From contig CM077833.1 in NCBI GenBank assembly GCA_039720395.1, forward strand, positions 10,725,133 to 10,789,132: a stretch of DNA of 64,000 nucleotides, in the 5' to 3' direction. This document shows, piece after piece, positions 13,101-25,624 of this stretch. The notes below the pieces were generated by a model that was not told where the DNA came from, ran no database searches, and saw nothing but the letters and a program-made list of their open reading frames with translations. Each line of letters starts with the position of its first letter. The stretch's first letter is position 1. A program made the position numbers and the translations under genes. This stretch comes from Liquidambar formosana. Taxonomy: Eukaryota; Streptophyta; Magnoliopsida; Saxifragales; Altingiaceae.

Positions 13101-15018
13101 TTTACTTAAACACCCCACCTCCCTATATTTCCATCTAGAGAAACTATCTCTTTCTTTCTCTTTCCCCCACTACCCCTCTGAAGTTTGAAACTTCTTTGTT
13201 TCATCTTTGTTGTTCTTTTCTTTTAGAGATTTTTTTTTTTTTTATTTATGTGTTTCTCAATAATGAGTGGACAAAACAGGTTTCCATTCACTGCATCCCA
13301 ATGGCAAGAGCTTTAACACCAAGCTCTTATTTTCAAATACATGGTTTCAGGCATGCCCATCCCATTTGATATCCTCTTCAGCGTCAATGAGTTATTCATT
13401 AGCAAAATAGAGGAGTTGCTCTAGTTTACAAAGTGGCTATTGCTACTTGAATAAGAAGCAAGGGAGTGGGCAGCAGTTTTGAATGAGAAGAGAGCTTGAA
13501 ACTCTAGCCAAGTAATAATAAAATTCAGGGTAAGTTAATTCCAAAACTCCCTTATCAAAAAAAAAAAAAAAAAAAAAAAGAAGTTAATTCCAAAACTCCA
13601 AATTTTATATCAACAATCACAACTAAGAAAATCAAAACCAATCCAAAAACATTATCTGATAACTCTACAAAGCACAGGAAATTAAATTGACCAAAAGCCG
13701 TCCAAAACATTCATTAAGAAATAAAAAATAGAAGATTAAAACAATACCACACCAAAGTTATACAATCTCAACTCTATTATCTTCAACAATGGAATTAATA
13801 CTAATCACTCCTATGATAATTAAGCATAATCAGATGATTTTCTACTTAAATTGATGAAATAAAAACCATGAATCTTCTTCATTCGAATTTAAGCAAACCA
13901 CTATGAGTTTTTTTTATTGTAATAAGTGAAATTAAAATCATAGGTCTTCCTCTTTATGCGAATGTAAGCATTTTAGTTTAAAAAGGGTGTCAACAACCAA
14001 GACGTACACAGGATACACATTGACTCATAAATTTTTATAGGGCCACCCCCCCAAAAAAAAAAGAAAAGAAAGAGAGAGAGAGAGAGAGAACAAAACTCAA
14101 AAGGACAAAAAGATCCTATAAAATAAATAAAAGAACCAAAAGGAAAAGACGTCTAGTGACCAACCTAAACACGGGTAAATGAACTGGGAACATATTTTTT
14201 AAGAACCATACTAACACATTCAGTTTGGTTGCTAAGAAAATGTAGGAAAAGATAAGCAATTAAACTTTTTGAATCTTAGAATTTTCATTTTTTAGACCTA
14301 TGAAAATGAATCCTCCACTTAGCTGTGCTAAATTCAACTACTTGGCTCAGTTGAGGTGAGCTCAGAAACCAAATCAACATAAAAAAATCAGATTCGAAAT
14401 TTAATTTTCTTTTGTTTTCTTCTATATTCTCAGCAACCAAATAGAGTGTAAACCAAAACATCACATCAAAAAGAGAACAAAATTCTACAAAATTTCCAGT
14501 GACTCAGCTTCATAATCTCTCTCCCATCATGCTTTTCTAACTAACCAAACAATGAAAATTGCTTTCCTCAGGAATTTATTATTTCGTCTCATTTTTTCCT
14601 AGAAACCTAAAGGAAAGAAAGTTTTTTTCCTTTTTATTTTATTTTCCTTCTCTTTTCACGCTCATCTTTTTTCCTTCCTTTTTCTTTCCTTCGACAAAGA
14701 TCATCAAAGAATTGAAAGGGAAAAAAGAATCGATCACACCTAGCCACTTCTAAGTCCTCACCAAAAATAGAATTGAATGACAAAACAATTAAGTAAATAA
14801 ATATGAAAATAAAAATTCAGATCTATCCCCAGAGCAAGAGCCATCAAGCCGAGCAAAAATGGCTTCTAAAACTTTACTAAGTATTTGCTCCTCTTGTTCT
14901 CTAACTCCATTTATACTCAGCCTTCCTAAGAGGAAGACAAAATATACAGCTTCTGAGAGAGTGTACCTCCAAGATTCTTGAACCTTTCTTTTAGCCTGTC
15001 TAATAATAGTAGAGAAGT
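10130..15018. other. Helitron interior, non-coding
   Basis: AT-rich filler with short exon-like pieces on the minus strand (for example around 11640-11735) but no extended frame and no recognised protein. There are several A runs and a GA microsatellite at about 14071-14090. I see no gene. Confidence 0.4.
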
Positions 15019-15054
15019 TCCCCTCCCTCCCCTCCCCTCCCCTCCCCTCCCCTC
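15019..15054. repeat. CCCCT minisatellite
   Basis: A run of CCCCT/CCCTC units, about seven copies. It is C-rich on this strand and could form a G-quadruplex on the other. Confidence 0.85.
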
Positions 15055-15084
15055 AAATAACACTTAGCTAATCCAAGATTTGTT

Positions 15085-15110
15085 TGTGTGTGTGTGTGTG
15101 TGTGCGCGCG
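15085..15110. repeat. (TG)n(CG)n microsatellite
   Basis: About ten TG units followed by three CG units; a simple repeat prone to polymorphism. Confidence 0.9.
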
Positions 15111-15904
15111 CATGAGAGAGGTGAAGACATTTTTAAGTGCATAGATGATGATAGTAGCCAAAATTGGAAACTCTTCTTGGTGTTCGACCAAAGTAAATTT
15201 TGGATTTGGTAATAAAAAAAACCTTAGCTACTTGTTTGCATTAAAAGAAAACGCATAAATCCTTATTTTTGTGATGCTACTTTGCAGGAGATGGACTAAA
15301 TAAACCACCTAACTGTTCTCATGTTACACAAATGCTTATAAGAGCTTATCCAATAATAGTTTTGTAGGATCACAAATCAGATTTGCACATATGCTAAAAA
15401 ATCAATTAGATATGCAACTGTTGCCAAAGCTGATTTTCATTGTTCTTTTCTTCGAGTTTTACCTTTTTAATGGTAAATCATCAATTATCTTTTAATTTTA
15501 TTTTTTCCACTGTCACATAACTATGGATTCAGTAATAACAATATCAGCTTATAGCATGCATCTAAAATAGCATATTTTCCTTTATAGTTTTCCTTCATTT
15601 TCTCGACAAAGTATGAAAATTTAGGAACAATAATATACAGACCAAAAAATAAATGAGGTAAATTGAAGCTTTGTAAATTTATTGTTTCCCAAAAATTTTA
15701 TGCATTCAAACATAGAATCTTAGTTACAAAGAATAAATATTGTGGATGATGAGTTTACCTTGATGTAATTACCGAAAACTAATTGCACATAGCAAGAATG
15801 TCCTATTACTACCATTGATCCTAAATAACACATGTAGGAGGGTTAAAAGCAAGAAAATAATACTAATTAAAGCAATAAATATATATATATATATATGCCT
15901 ATAT

Positions 15905-16215
15905 GTTCTTGAGTTCTGCAAAATCTACAATCTATGGAAGAAAAAATCCATACCTAGGCGCCAAAGGCTGGAATTAGGTAAGCGAATCTCAGATCAAAGT
16001 CGACATCTACTTGATGTTTAGCGAGGGGGCATAAAGCAAATTCATGAAGCAGCTGGATTTTGACAAAAGCCATCATAATTATTCTCAAGTTTCGCAAAAC
16101 TAACAATATATGGAAGAAAAAATGGGCAAAATCTATACCTTAGTGCCAACCGCTGGAATTTTGATGGGTGAAACACCATGATATTAGGCGGGCAAGGCAC
16201 AAAGCAAACTTGTGT
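15905..16215. repeat. Diverged tandem duplication (two units)
   Basis: The block at about 15905-16040 (TATGGAAGAAAAAATCCATACC, then GCCAAAGGCTGGAATT) resembles the block at about 16090-16215 (TATGGAAGAAAAAATGGGC, then GCCAACCGCTGGAATT). They are diverged direct copies inside the putative Helitron. Function unknown. Confidence 0.55.
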
Positions 16216-16715
16216 GATGACTCATGGCTTGTATTTTCGGTGGCTGAATTAGTGGAAGAGGAGTGGTAGAAGCGGAAGAATAGGGGTGGAACTATGGCGT
16301 AAGAGGAAGGGACATTGGGGAAGAAGAGAAATTATTCAAAATTGCTGCTGTTACACCCTTTAACCATGAGGAGAAAACATAACTGAAAACCTACAAACAG
16401 AGAGAAAAGGTTAGAACCCTTACAAATTGAAACTGCCCAAAATTGAAGGCAAAAGAAAGATTCACAGAAGTGAGAGAGAGATTTTGAACTGAAAGAGAAA
16501 GAGAGAGTTTGATATGGGTTTAATTTCTATGCATTACAAAAATATTAGTACCAATTTTCAGCGTCAGGAAAAGGGGAAAAAAATGAACATCGAATTGTTT
16601 TTGGTTCTCTAACAGAAATACAAAATGACCACCATAGCTGCAACATAAAACCAGTAAAGATGCGAAATTTCCAACATTTCAACATAGAAAACCGAGTGGA
16701 AGAAGCAAAATTTAC

Positions 16716-16877
16716 CAGAAGAAATCCTGGCTAAGGATGAAATCTTTCTCATCCACATTGGCGTCAACGTCGATGGCGAGAGGCGAACGAGGAGGGAAGA
16801 TGTGCTTCCGCTGCTTCAGATTCCAGAAGGTTCTGAAAGCAAGAAGGGTTGGATGACGATGATGTCGAGGAACCCAT
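16716..16877 (-). pseudogene. WEE1 kinase exon-1 fragment
   Basis: On the minus strand, a Ser-rich stretch is followed by NPSCFQNLLESEAAEAHLPSS and, after one extra base near 16775, by DVDANVDEKDFILSQDFF. This matches the non-catalytic N-terminal region of plant WEE1 (compare SSAFQ.LLDSD and EKDFILSQDFFCTPDYITP in Arabidopsis). The last codon is split by an intact donor (TTCTG|GTAAAT), which agrees with the next residue being the family Cys. WEE1 is the nuclear kinase that inhibits CDKs at the DNA-damage checkpoint. No CTPDYITP exon and no kinase exons were found in the next 6.6 kb, so the catalytic part is missing. It lies inside a putative Helitron, which suggests gene-fragment capture; a broken native gene is the alternative. 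Confidence 0.55.
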
Positions 16878-16949
16878 TTCATTAGAACTGCCAACAATTG
16901 AAACCCTAAAAATATTAAGAGAAAGAGAGAAATAGAGGAACCCATTTCA

Positions 16950-17165
16950 AATTTTGAAGTGGGTTTATGGGTTTGAGAAGGAGAGAGACTGGGAGAGATA
17001 AGGAGACTGAGTTAGGAATGGAGGATGGGGCAGGTGGATTTTGAAATTTGAATGGGTTTCATATGGGTGTGAGAGGGAGAGATGGAGAGAGAGGAGTATA
17101 AGAGAAGGAATGTATTTGATGAGTGGGGAGAGAGAGAGAGAGAGAGAGAGAAGGGGAAAGAAGGC
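16950..17165 (-). other. CT-rich leader-like tract upstream of WEE1 fragment
   Basis: The plus strand is GA-rich (GAGAGAGA at about 17128-17150), so the minus strand reads as the CT-rich leader common in plant 5' UTRs. It lies just upstream of the WEE1 fragment and may be part of the captured 5' end. Confidence 0.4.
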
Positions 17166-17334
17166 CGTACTGGGAAAGGAGGAAAAAAAATTAAAAATAT
17201 GCTGACATCATCGTGTGGGCCCAAAGTGAATGAGAGAAGGGGATTTTGGAGGGAATGGGTATGAATTTGCCATGTCACCCATTGATGATGTCAGCAAAAC
17301 TCTTAATTATAATATAGAATATATATATATATAT

Positions 17335-17937
17335 ATAGGATTCCATGGAAAAATGACCCAAGCTCTACTGTCAGCATACCCCTTGTATCTATATATACAT
17401 GTCACGGATATAATATATATACACACACATACATACCCCTAATATAATAATCCTAAAGAATTACCTTTACTTTTTACACAGTACCAAAACCCCAGCTTTT
17501 GCTTTCTCTAAACCTATTTGTATACACGACTATGTGTGTAGATATAAAATCAAACATATATGTAGATTTATATATAAGTAGAGTTATGATTAAACTTACC
17601 AAATTTACTGTTGAAGAAGACGAAGCCAAAACTCTAGCCATCAACTTTCTTTCTCTCTCTATATTGTTTTCAGTCAAAAGAATATAAATCCTCCCCTAAA
17701 GGTTTCTTATATAGGGTGCAAGTTAATCCTAACCTAATTCGGATTACTTTCAAAATTAATGTTTGATTAGGATACGAAAACTATTACTCATTGATTAGAA
17801 AACAATTACCTTATTTGGCGACAAAGTTGAATGTGTTCGAGGTTAATCCTAAATTAAGTTATACATTTAAATCTAACTAAAGGCAATCAATTTTATAGTT
17901 AATTAATTAAGCCTAAGAAAAATTCAGGGTATTACAT
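17335..17937 (-). mobile_element. Inverted LTR 5'-portion (gypsy-type)
   Basis: Read on the minus strand from 17937 this begins TGTAATACCCTGAATTTTTC and continues through TTAGGCTTAATTAATTA and GACCCAAGCTC/GGTCATTTTT-like sequence to CCATGGAATCCTATATATA. This parallels the first 590 bases of the 3' LTR at 21500-22092. It is therefore the left part of the same LTR in reverse orientation, abutting the right part of a forward LTR at 17938. The match ends at the TA tract where the putative Helitron starts. Confidence 0.75.
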
Positions 17938-18680
17938 TCTGTTGGTCATTAGTACTGATGTAGTGTAAAGTTCCACGATGATAGATGCCTATTAAGTGTA
18001 AGTCTAGCCAGAGGTAGTACTTATATGAACTAATGTTTATTGATTTGTATTATATCGATTAATGATTTTAAAGTCATTTATCGAATGAATTGTTATCAAA
18101 AGTGTTTGTGATATTGTATTGAATTGAAAGCAAGATTATTTCTAAAAGTTTGTATGCCTACTGAATTGAAAGAAATGATTTATTGTGAAACTCTATTGAT
18201 TTATTAGTCATGTTTTTAAATTAATTGTGCGAATATGCTTAACTTCTTCTTGTATATATTGTGTAATGTTTTCTTGCTGAACTTTATGCTCATCCCTTAT
18301 ATTTTTTCCCTATAGATGAATAGCTTGATGTGAGTGACTTCCGCGTACAAAGAGCTAGAATGTCGACAACTTGATTTGCTAGTTTAGTGGGAACTTTATT
18401 TTAGTAGTTAGAAGAATTTAATTTGTTGTCTCAATAGATATTGTAGTAGGTTATTGGAGGTTACAAATTACTTTGATGGATGTGGATTTATCTAGTTATT
18501 TCATTTAATTATTGAGACTTTAGTTATGTTGCGGTTCGAATTTTATTATGGATGAATTATTGGAGACAAATTTTTCATAAGTTGATATTGTTAAGTGGTC
18601 TAGCCTATGTGGGACGTAGTCCTATGTGGGTTATGACAATCATGTCGCCAAATCCAATCTTTTGGGTTTGAGGTGTGACA
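17938..18680 (+). mobile_element. 5' LTR, right-hand part
   Basis: It is a forward copy of 23007-23754, starting TTCTGTTGGTCAT and ending GTGTGACA, immediately followed by a primer-binding-site-like sequence. The remaining left 1.5 kb of the LTR expected here is not collinear: part is present upstream in inverted form. Substitutions between the two copies are frequent, so the element is not recent. Confidence 0.8.
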
Positions 18681-18682
18681 GT

Positions 18683-18700
18683 TTTGGCATCAGAGCATGG
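18683..18700 (+). promoter_or_regulatory. Primer binding site (tRNA-Met type)
   Basis: TTTGGCATCAGAGCATGG lies two bases after the LTR end. It contains a TGGCATCAGAGC core, one base off the usual TGGTATCAGAGC complementary to Met-tRNA, and marks the start of minus-strand DNA synthesis in the intact element. Confidence 0.7.
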
Positions 18701-21486
18701 TTTAGGATTCTGCAGACTCTAAGATCATAATCCTAGAATTGACCGAGAGTAGATGAGTGAGAGTATAGACCTAGCTTAGCAAACTAATAGCTTAAGTGCA
18801 TTTATGATAAGAGTTTCTAAGAAGTGAGGATTTGACTAATGGAGAATTCATTTGAAATGTTTGTCTCTTATTAATTAATTGTTCCTAATTTATTGTAAGT
18901 GTTAAGCCTTATACGTTTGGAAAAATCAAAATTGAAAGCTACCTTCAAAAAGAGTTTTGGTTTATGATTTTGTAAACTCTAGTACGTGAACTTAGGATTG
19001 CATAAGCACACTTGGGTGATTATGAGACTATAAGGTAGTAGCAAGCAGTTTAAGTGAATTTAGACGCGGTAAGATATGAGATATGAATACAAGATTTTAC
19101 TAGAGGTATGTAATTTTAGTGAAGATTTATCCTTATATGAAAAAACTTATTTGTTTAACTTTGAGGTTGACAAAAGAAATAGAACCATTAAGTTTTGATT
19201 TGTGTGATGCTACTTGTTTTGAGATACTTAGTTAATGTTGACTGTGTACTACATAACTCGAGAAGGTATTAGTAGACAAGTGCTTGAGGATTTTGATGTA
19301 ATTTATGGACATGTTTTAGTGTATCTGCAATTGTTGATTATTATAGTACGATGTTCGTCTTTTGTGTTCTAGTGAAGAGATAAAGTTTTAATGAGTCGTT
19401 TAGATAAGCTTATAATTTATTATTCATAAGGGTGAAATATATGTGGTACGAATTTCATACGTACTAGTCCTTCTATATATTTGAGTATTATACTTTACCA
19501 TTAAAAGAATGTAAATTGTTTGTTAGCATTCTGATTAGGGATTCATTAGATGCTACTTGAGCGCATAGTTCTCAAATGGCTTGGATATGTGAAAGAAACT
19601 TGGTTTGAGCGGTTCAAATAGATGAAGTAAACATGATAGTTTATAACATATTCTTTACGATGCTAATGTTATTTTAGGCATGAATTATCTTACTATTATA
19701 AACTATTTGATAAAAAGATATTGTTTGCATCCTTGAGTAATATGAATCTGTTTGGAGCTTCTACCCCTCCTTTGAATTAGTTCAGTTATATTTGTTAATA
19801 GGTTAATTGCCTAAGATGGTCTATTAATGGTATCCTACTTTCAACAGTTAGAAAAGAGAATTGGGTTTTGAGGTTTTATTAATTGAAATTAGCATTATTA
19901 AGTTTAGATAGACCATATGTAAAGACAAATATTTGAGATTTCTTTAATTCACTTGGATTTGATATATATACATTTTTTTTTTCCTAAGACAATTTAAATT
20001 GAGGCATAAGGAATCAGTAAAATAAAAAAATAAAAAAACAAAAATTTCCTGTAGTTTAATTGACTAGGTCTGATAGGCTCCTGTTGCTTTGAGGATGGAA
20101 CAAGATCTTGTGTCTCATATGACTCTAAACTGAAAGAATAATATTGAAATAAGTGTAATATTCGAAACATGTATTGGTCATGAATAAAAACATTTATAAA
20201 ACTTATCTAGTTGAATGAATTTTTGAGGAAATACTTTCATCTTATTAGTAAAAATTTTCTAATGCCTATCAAAAAGAAAAAATAAAATAAAATAAAAAAT
20301 GTTAAGGTATATTATTAACGTCGTAATGTAGTGTTAGCAATAAGTTAAGATAGAAGTCCAAAGACCTGTTTGATATATAATTGATTCCTAATTAGAATGG
20401 ATGCAGAAGCATACCTCAGTGGATTTATTATTGGATTACGCATGATGTAACTTAAGTTATATGTGTGACTAAAGTGACTACTACATTTAATGTCTTTTAT
20501 CAGTTAAGGCTTCTATTAATTAGATATTTCGGGTTAGTTTTGCTCATAATAGATTATGGAATTAAATAGTATCATTATTGATAGAAATATATTGCTTAAG
20601 TTATAATTTGTGAGAGTCAACTGATTTCTTTGACGACTGCTTTGAATCTCAGTCCTACCTTCATCTTTGAGTAAACAGACATTAAGGAAAGGAGATACTT
20701 GAGGTCCGTTAGGTGGAACTATAAGGTGCCTGAGATCTTTCATTAGCCATTAGTAGAATTTGTTATAGCTATATCTATATATATATATATATGGCTAATT
20801 AAGAAGTGAATGTAACAAGTAGGAATTTATTGATTATTGATTCGTTACCTCCAAAAGAAAGGTTTAAGAAAACTTATAACAAACAAAGAACCGCCTTAAT
20901 GTTTAAAGATGAAATTTAAAATATCACGTTCCTAATTTTATATTCCTTAAGTAACTGATAAAAAGAATGTCATAAGATTTAAAAGTATAAGAAGTCGAGC
21001 CATAATATATTTGCTACTTTAAAATTATGATTATTAATGATTATTTGAAGAAAGAATGGAGAATGATTTAATGATTTATTAGTGATATAACATATACCAA
21101 GTTTCAAGAACAAAATTTATGGATAGCTAAGATGGGTATGGAATGTTATTTTTGATCGAAGAATGGACAATTTTTGTGTGAAAGTCACTTTTAATATTTC
21201 TGAATCGTTTATATGTCGTCATGCGATAGTAGTATTGCTTTTGAGGTGAGATATTAATTTAGTAATGTTATTTGATTTGAGAAGATTTGATAGGAGGCCG
21301 GCCAGATACGATGCCGTGTGAATTTTTTTTTTTAATTTTTTAAAAGTTGATCTATGTTGATCCTGTTTTAGAAAGGTAGAGTTGCATAGTGGAAGTGTAG
21401 TGAAACTTACACATGATTTTAGAAGGTTAGAATCAATGATATAATTGATAAATGGTATTCTTGAATTTTGAGGACGAAATTTTCTT

Positions 21487-21499
21487 AAGGAGGGGAGAA
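21487..21499 (+). promoter_or_regulatory. Polypurine tract
   Basis: AAGGAGGGGAGAA directly precedes the TG of the 3' LTR, as expected for the plus-strand primer of an LTR retrotransposon. Confidence 0.8.
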
Positions 21500-23754
21500 T
21501 GTAAAACCTCGAATTTTTCTTAGGCTTAATTAATTAATTATAAAATTGATTGCCTTTAGTTAGATTTAAATGTATGAGTTAATTTAGGATTAACCTCGAA
21601 CACGTTTAACTTTGTAGCCAAACAAGATGATTGTTTTCTAATCAATGAGTGATAGTTTTCGTATCCTAATCAAACATTAACTTTGAAGGTAATCCTAATT
21701 AGGTTAGGATTAAATTGCACCCTATCTAAGAAACCTTTATGGAGGATTTATATTCTTTTGATTGAAAATAATATAGAGAGAGAAAGAGAGTTGACGGCTA
21801 GCGTTTTGGCTTCGTCTTCTTCAACAACAAATTTGGTAAGTTTAATCATAACTCTACTTCTATATAAATCTACATGTATGTTTGATTTTATATCTACACA
21901 CATGGTCGTACATACAAATAAGTTTAGAGAGAAGCAAAAGCGGGGGTTTTGGTACTGTGTAAAAAGGTAATTTTTTAGGATTATTAATTTTTTGTGTCAA
22001 AGGGTATGTTGACAGTAGAGTTTGGGTCATTTTTTTTATAGATAGGTATGCTGACAGTAGAGTTTGGGTCATTTTTCCATGGAATCCTATATATATAAGA
22101 AATAATATATAACATAACATAACATAATATATGTATATATGTGTAGGTTTCACCGTACAAGAAAGTGGAGTGAAAGTAAAAGGTGGTTTTGGCAAGAAAA
22201 AAGGTTGGTTTGGTTATTATTTGTATATATTTGTATATGTTGAATTGTTGACCGTACTTGTAAAGGGGAATTGGGAAGAGGGACAATTGATCCAATGGAT
22301 GCATGACCACATTAAAATTTATGTACTCATGCAATTAGAACTTATATATTGAAATTTCATAGTTCAAGTTGGACATACTTTGACTAATTCTATGGGCTTC
22401 GACCTCATGGATTGTGTCAAAAGTAATTCAAACCTATTAATTTGTAATTTAACATGAGTCTATTTTAATATCACGGTAGTGTATATATTAATTATATTAA
22501 ATATAGTAAGCATTATAAGGTCATGAGAATTAGACATTGAACCCTTAATGCATCATTTAGTTGGAGACTACTTTTTAACTTAAGTATGATTTGTTGATAA
22601 AGAATATTATTGATTTTAGGTTCTGAAGTAGCGTTGAGATTGTTAGGAGTTTAATCGCTTGGATTGTTGAAGGTTTGGCTTGAAGTAAGGGAACTTACAC
22701 AATATATCGCCCTCTTTTATTAAATAAAAATAAATCTAATTTTTATTTTGATTTTAATGAGCCAACTGGTTCATGAAAAATTGTTTCACTATAAAAGTGT
22801 TTATTTTTTATATGCTATGGGTCAAGTAAAAATAGTCTTTTATTGAAATCAGTTTTACATGTGTTTAAATCTATTCTACTTGTGAAAAATATTTTTCAAA
22901 TGTTTATTGTATAAGTGTGAACTCTGGTTAAATTATTGGTCCGTCCCAGCAAGAGATTCTAATACTGTTAGAAAATTGGTCCGTGCCAGTAGGGGCCGGA
23001 TTTTAATTCTGTTGGTCATCAGTATTGATGTAGTATAAAGTCCCAAGATGATGGACGCCTATTAAGTGTGAGTCTAGCCAGAGGTAATACTTGCATGAAC
23101 TAATGTTTATTGATTTGTATTATATCGATCAGTGATTTTAAAGTGATTTATCGAATGAATTGTTATCAAAAGTGTTTGTGATATTGTTTGTTGAATTGAA
23201 AGTAAGAGAATTATTTCTAAAAGTTTATATGCCTACTGAATTGAAAGAAATGATTTATTATGAAACTCTATTGATTTATTACTCATGTTTTTAAATTAAT
23301 CGTACGAATATGTTTAACCTCTTTCTGTATATATTATGTAATATTTTTTTGTTAAACTTTATGCTCACCTCTTATATTTTTCCCCACAGATAAATAACTT
23401 AATGTGAGTGGCTTCTGTGTACGAAGAGTTAGAATGTCGACAACTTGATCTGCTAGTTTAGTGGGAACTTTATTTTAGTAGTTAGAAGAATTTAATTTGT
23501 TATCTCAGTGGATATTATAATAGGTTATTGGAGGTTACAAATTACTTTGATGGATGTGGATTTATCTAGTTATTTCATTTAATTATTGAGACTTTAGTTA
23601 TGCTACAATTCGAATTTTATTATGGATGAATTATTGGAGACAAATTTATCATATGTTGATATTGTTAAGTGGTCTAGCCTATGCGGGACGTAGTCTTATG
23701 TGGGTTATGACAATCATGTCGCTAAATCCAATCTTTTGGGTTTAAGGTGTGACA
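21500..23754 (+). mobile_element. 3' LTR (2.26 kb), gypsy-type
   Basis: It begins TGTAAAACCTCG after the polypurine tract and ends GGTGTGACA. The right third matches the LTR at 17938-18680 and the left quarter matches the inverted copy at 17335-17937. The middle (about 22140-23006) has no full counterpart at the other end, apart from about 50 bases near 10043-10092. Confidence 0.8.
22003..22077 (+). repeat. Tandem duplication within LTR
   Basis: The unit GTATGTTGACAGTAGAGTTTGGGTCATTTTT is repeated about 40 bases later as a GTATGCTGACAG... copy. The inverted LTR part at 17335-17937 has only one copy. Confidence 0.75.
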
Positions 23755-25624
23755 GTTGGAGCCATTACCAATGATAGATTTAATAAGAAGCCGCACCAAT
23801 TCTCTAAGGTTGAGGATTTTCCTCCAACACAAAAAATAGTTCCAAGGCACCTGGGTAGCCCAAAAGCTTTGCCCTCTTAGGAGGTGGTATTAATGTAATT
23901 TTATGTGTATAGTTAACAGCCATTGAGCTAATCATCCAAACATAGGGTGTTAGTGTAATTTTTGAAATGAGAGGAGGTGCATCTATAATTGTCAAATACC
24001 AGAGAGGGTGTAAATGTAATTTACCCTTGATTTTATGTTGACATATTGGTAGCTTTTTTATATTAAAAAAAGAAAAAGAAAAATGTGATTAGGGTATCCT
24101 AGGCATTACTCCCATCAAGATTGTAACTTAGACTAATCTCTTAATAATCTATGTAAGACACTCCCATACCTATACTGTTGGAATCAAATACAGATTTTAT
24201 CTCAAAAATAGTGAAATACATGAAATTAGACTGAGTTGAGGCACGGACTAGGTCACTCTCATTAAGATGGTTTGCGCTACTATAGGTATATTCCGGTGCA
24301 GTAGCTTTTATTAGCACGCCGCCTCCAGAATACAATAGCTTAGCCTTTTTGCTGTCACTTCTCCTCGTCTGCACTTACTCTAGAAACTCCAACAAACACC
24401 CACTTTGCCCAATACAGAAAAATATCTCTCTCAAAGAAAAATATGTGTATTATATCTCTTGGTAAACTCTCACCATCAAAGAAAAAATATATTGTTGCAT
24501 CTTACAATAGGAGTAGGTACTAGATCTCAATCGGCAAAGCTAATACATATACTCAATGGCTAGCAAACCCCACATATGATATATTGATAACACATAACTA
24601 ATGCACAATAAAATAGATAATAATACACTTGCAACCTATGCAATAAAGTAGGTATCATAACACCCATCACATACCAAACGGTTAGAATATAGAGCAATCA
24701 CTATAATAAAATTATAATAACACCTTATAAGTGAAGTACAAATAGTCAAAAACTATTTATTAAAAATATTGATTATTTTTATTAAAATAATCCAACGATT
24801 GTCACGAAGAATACGGTGATATGCTAATGTAAACACATTCCTCCCATTTTTGGTATTTGCGGTTGTTAAGACACTCTTGGTAAATAGAATGGCACCCCTT
24901 TTTTTTTTTTGAGTAGTAGAGACGCATTCTCTTTTCCGACATTCTCGATCAAATATGACTAAAGGTGCCATCAAAGCAGTACATCCATGAGGGGCAGTTA
25001 CATCATCTTTTAGGTTAGAAGAACCGTGTGGAAGAATCTCATCAAGTAGATTTCTTAAGGGTGCAAACCATGTCCCACCATATAACAAAAGTAAGATCTT
25101 CTAACCATGAAATAAGTAAATTACTGGCCATATACCCCTTAAATGTCAGACCATTTCTCAAGATATTGTGGTGGTAAATTAATTGTTGAAGAAGCCGACC
25201 CTACCCTCATAGTTGGTGCATCCTCCACTCATCTTCCAAATATTTCCTAATTTTTGACTTTAAAAAAAAAAAAAAATTTGGCTGGGTCCTAGTTTTTGAC
25301 TTTCCACTTGAAGAACAAAATTCAAAATTGAATTTGGAAGAAACGAATGACTTGGTTGATGAAATTAAAAAAATGTGAAAAAAAAAGAAGAAGAAAATTA
25401 TGAGTTGTTAAGCACATTCTATTGATGTTAATTAAAGTAATTTGTTTTTAGTAGTAGGTACATTCTCAATCATGCACCGTAAGCCTCAACTCAATGAACG
25501 AATGGTGATACAAAAATATTGTCTAACCCCATAAAAAACATATTTATATGGACAACTGAAATAATTGACTGTCTCTATAATCTATATAGATGAAAGCGGA
25601 CTGCGTCATCGCACGCCAGCACAA
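23755..25624. other. Intergenic, 3' of the CCR4-like gene
   Basis: No gene. It holds an inverted copy of the dispersed TTACATTTACACCC repeat at about 23880-24030 and AT-rich sequence. The few hundred bases next to 25625 probably include the 3' UTR of the minus-strand kinase gene. Confidence 0.4.

Larger units (their letters stand above)
10093..17318 (-). mobile_element. Putative non-autonomous Helitron with captured WEE1 exon
   Basis: On the minus strand the left border has Helitron 3'-end features: a short GC-rich hairpin (CTCGCGCATGACGGGAG at 10119-10103), then seven bases and terminal CTAG, followed by T. The right border on the minus strand begins TCTATATTATAATTAAGAG at 17318, like Helitron 5' ends (TCTATACTACTATTAA type). 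There is no Rep/helicase ORF, so it is non-autonomous. LTR sequence with matching order flanks both sides (17335-17937 and about 10043-10092), as expected if the element inserted into a TA tract of that LTR. The base before the 5' TC is T rather than the usual A. A second hairpin-like motif near 10329-10348 could be an older 3' end. Confidence 0.45.
18681..21499 (+). mobile_element. Internal region of non-coding gypsy-type element
   Basis: This 2.8-kb stretch runs between the 5' LTR and the polypurine tract. It is strongly AT-rich with no open frame above about 70 codons. I see no Gag, protease, reverse-transcriptase or integrase motif that survives translation, so the element is either heavily decayed or a large retrotransposon derivative without coding capacity. 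A TA microsatellite lies at about 20774-20792. Confidence 0.6.

Noticed and set aside
15000..15191. Minus-strand 63-codon frame
   Set aside because: Created by the CCCCT and TG simple repeats; no evidence of coding.
10130..16700. Further WEE1 exons downstream of the exon-1 fragment
   Set aside because: Reading the minus strand for a CTPDYITP-type exon start and for kinase motifs found nothing convincing.
18681..21499. Hidden polyprotein in the gypsy-type internal region
   Set aside because: No reverse-transcriptase, integrase or Gag motif recognisable; frames are short and AT-driven.
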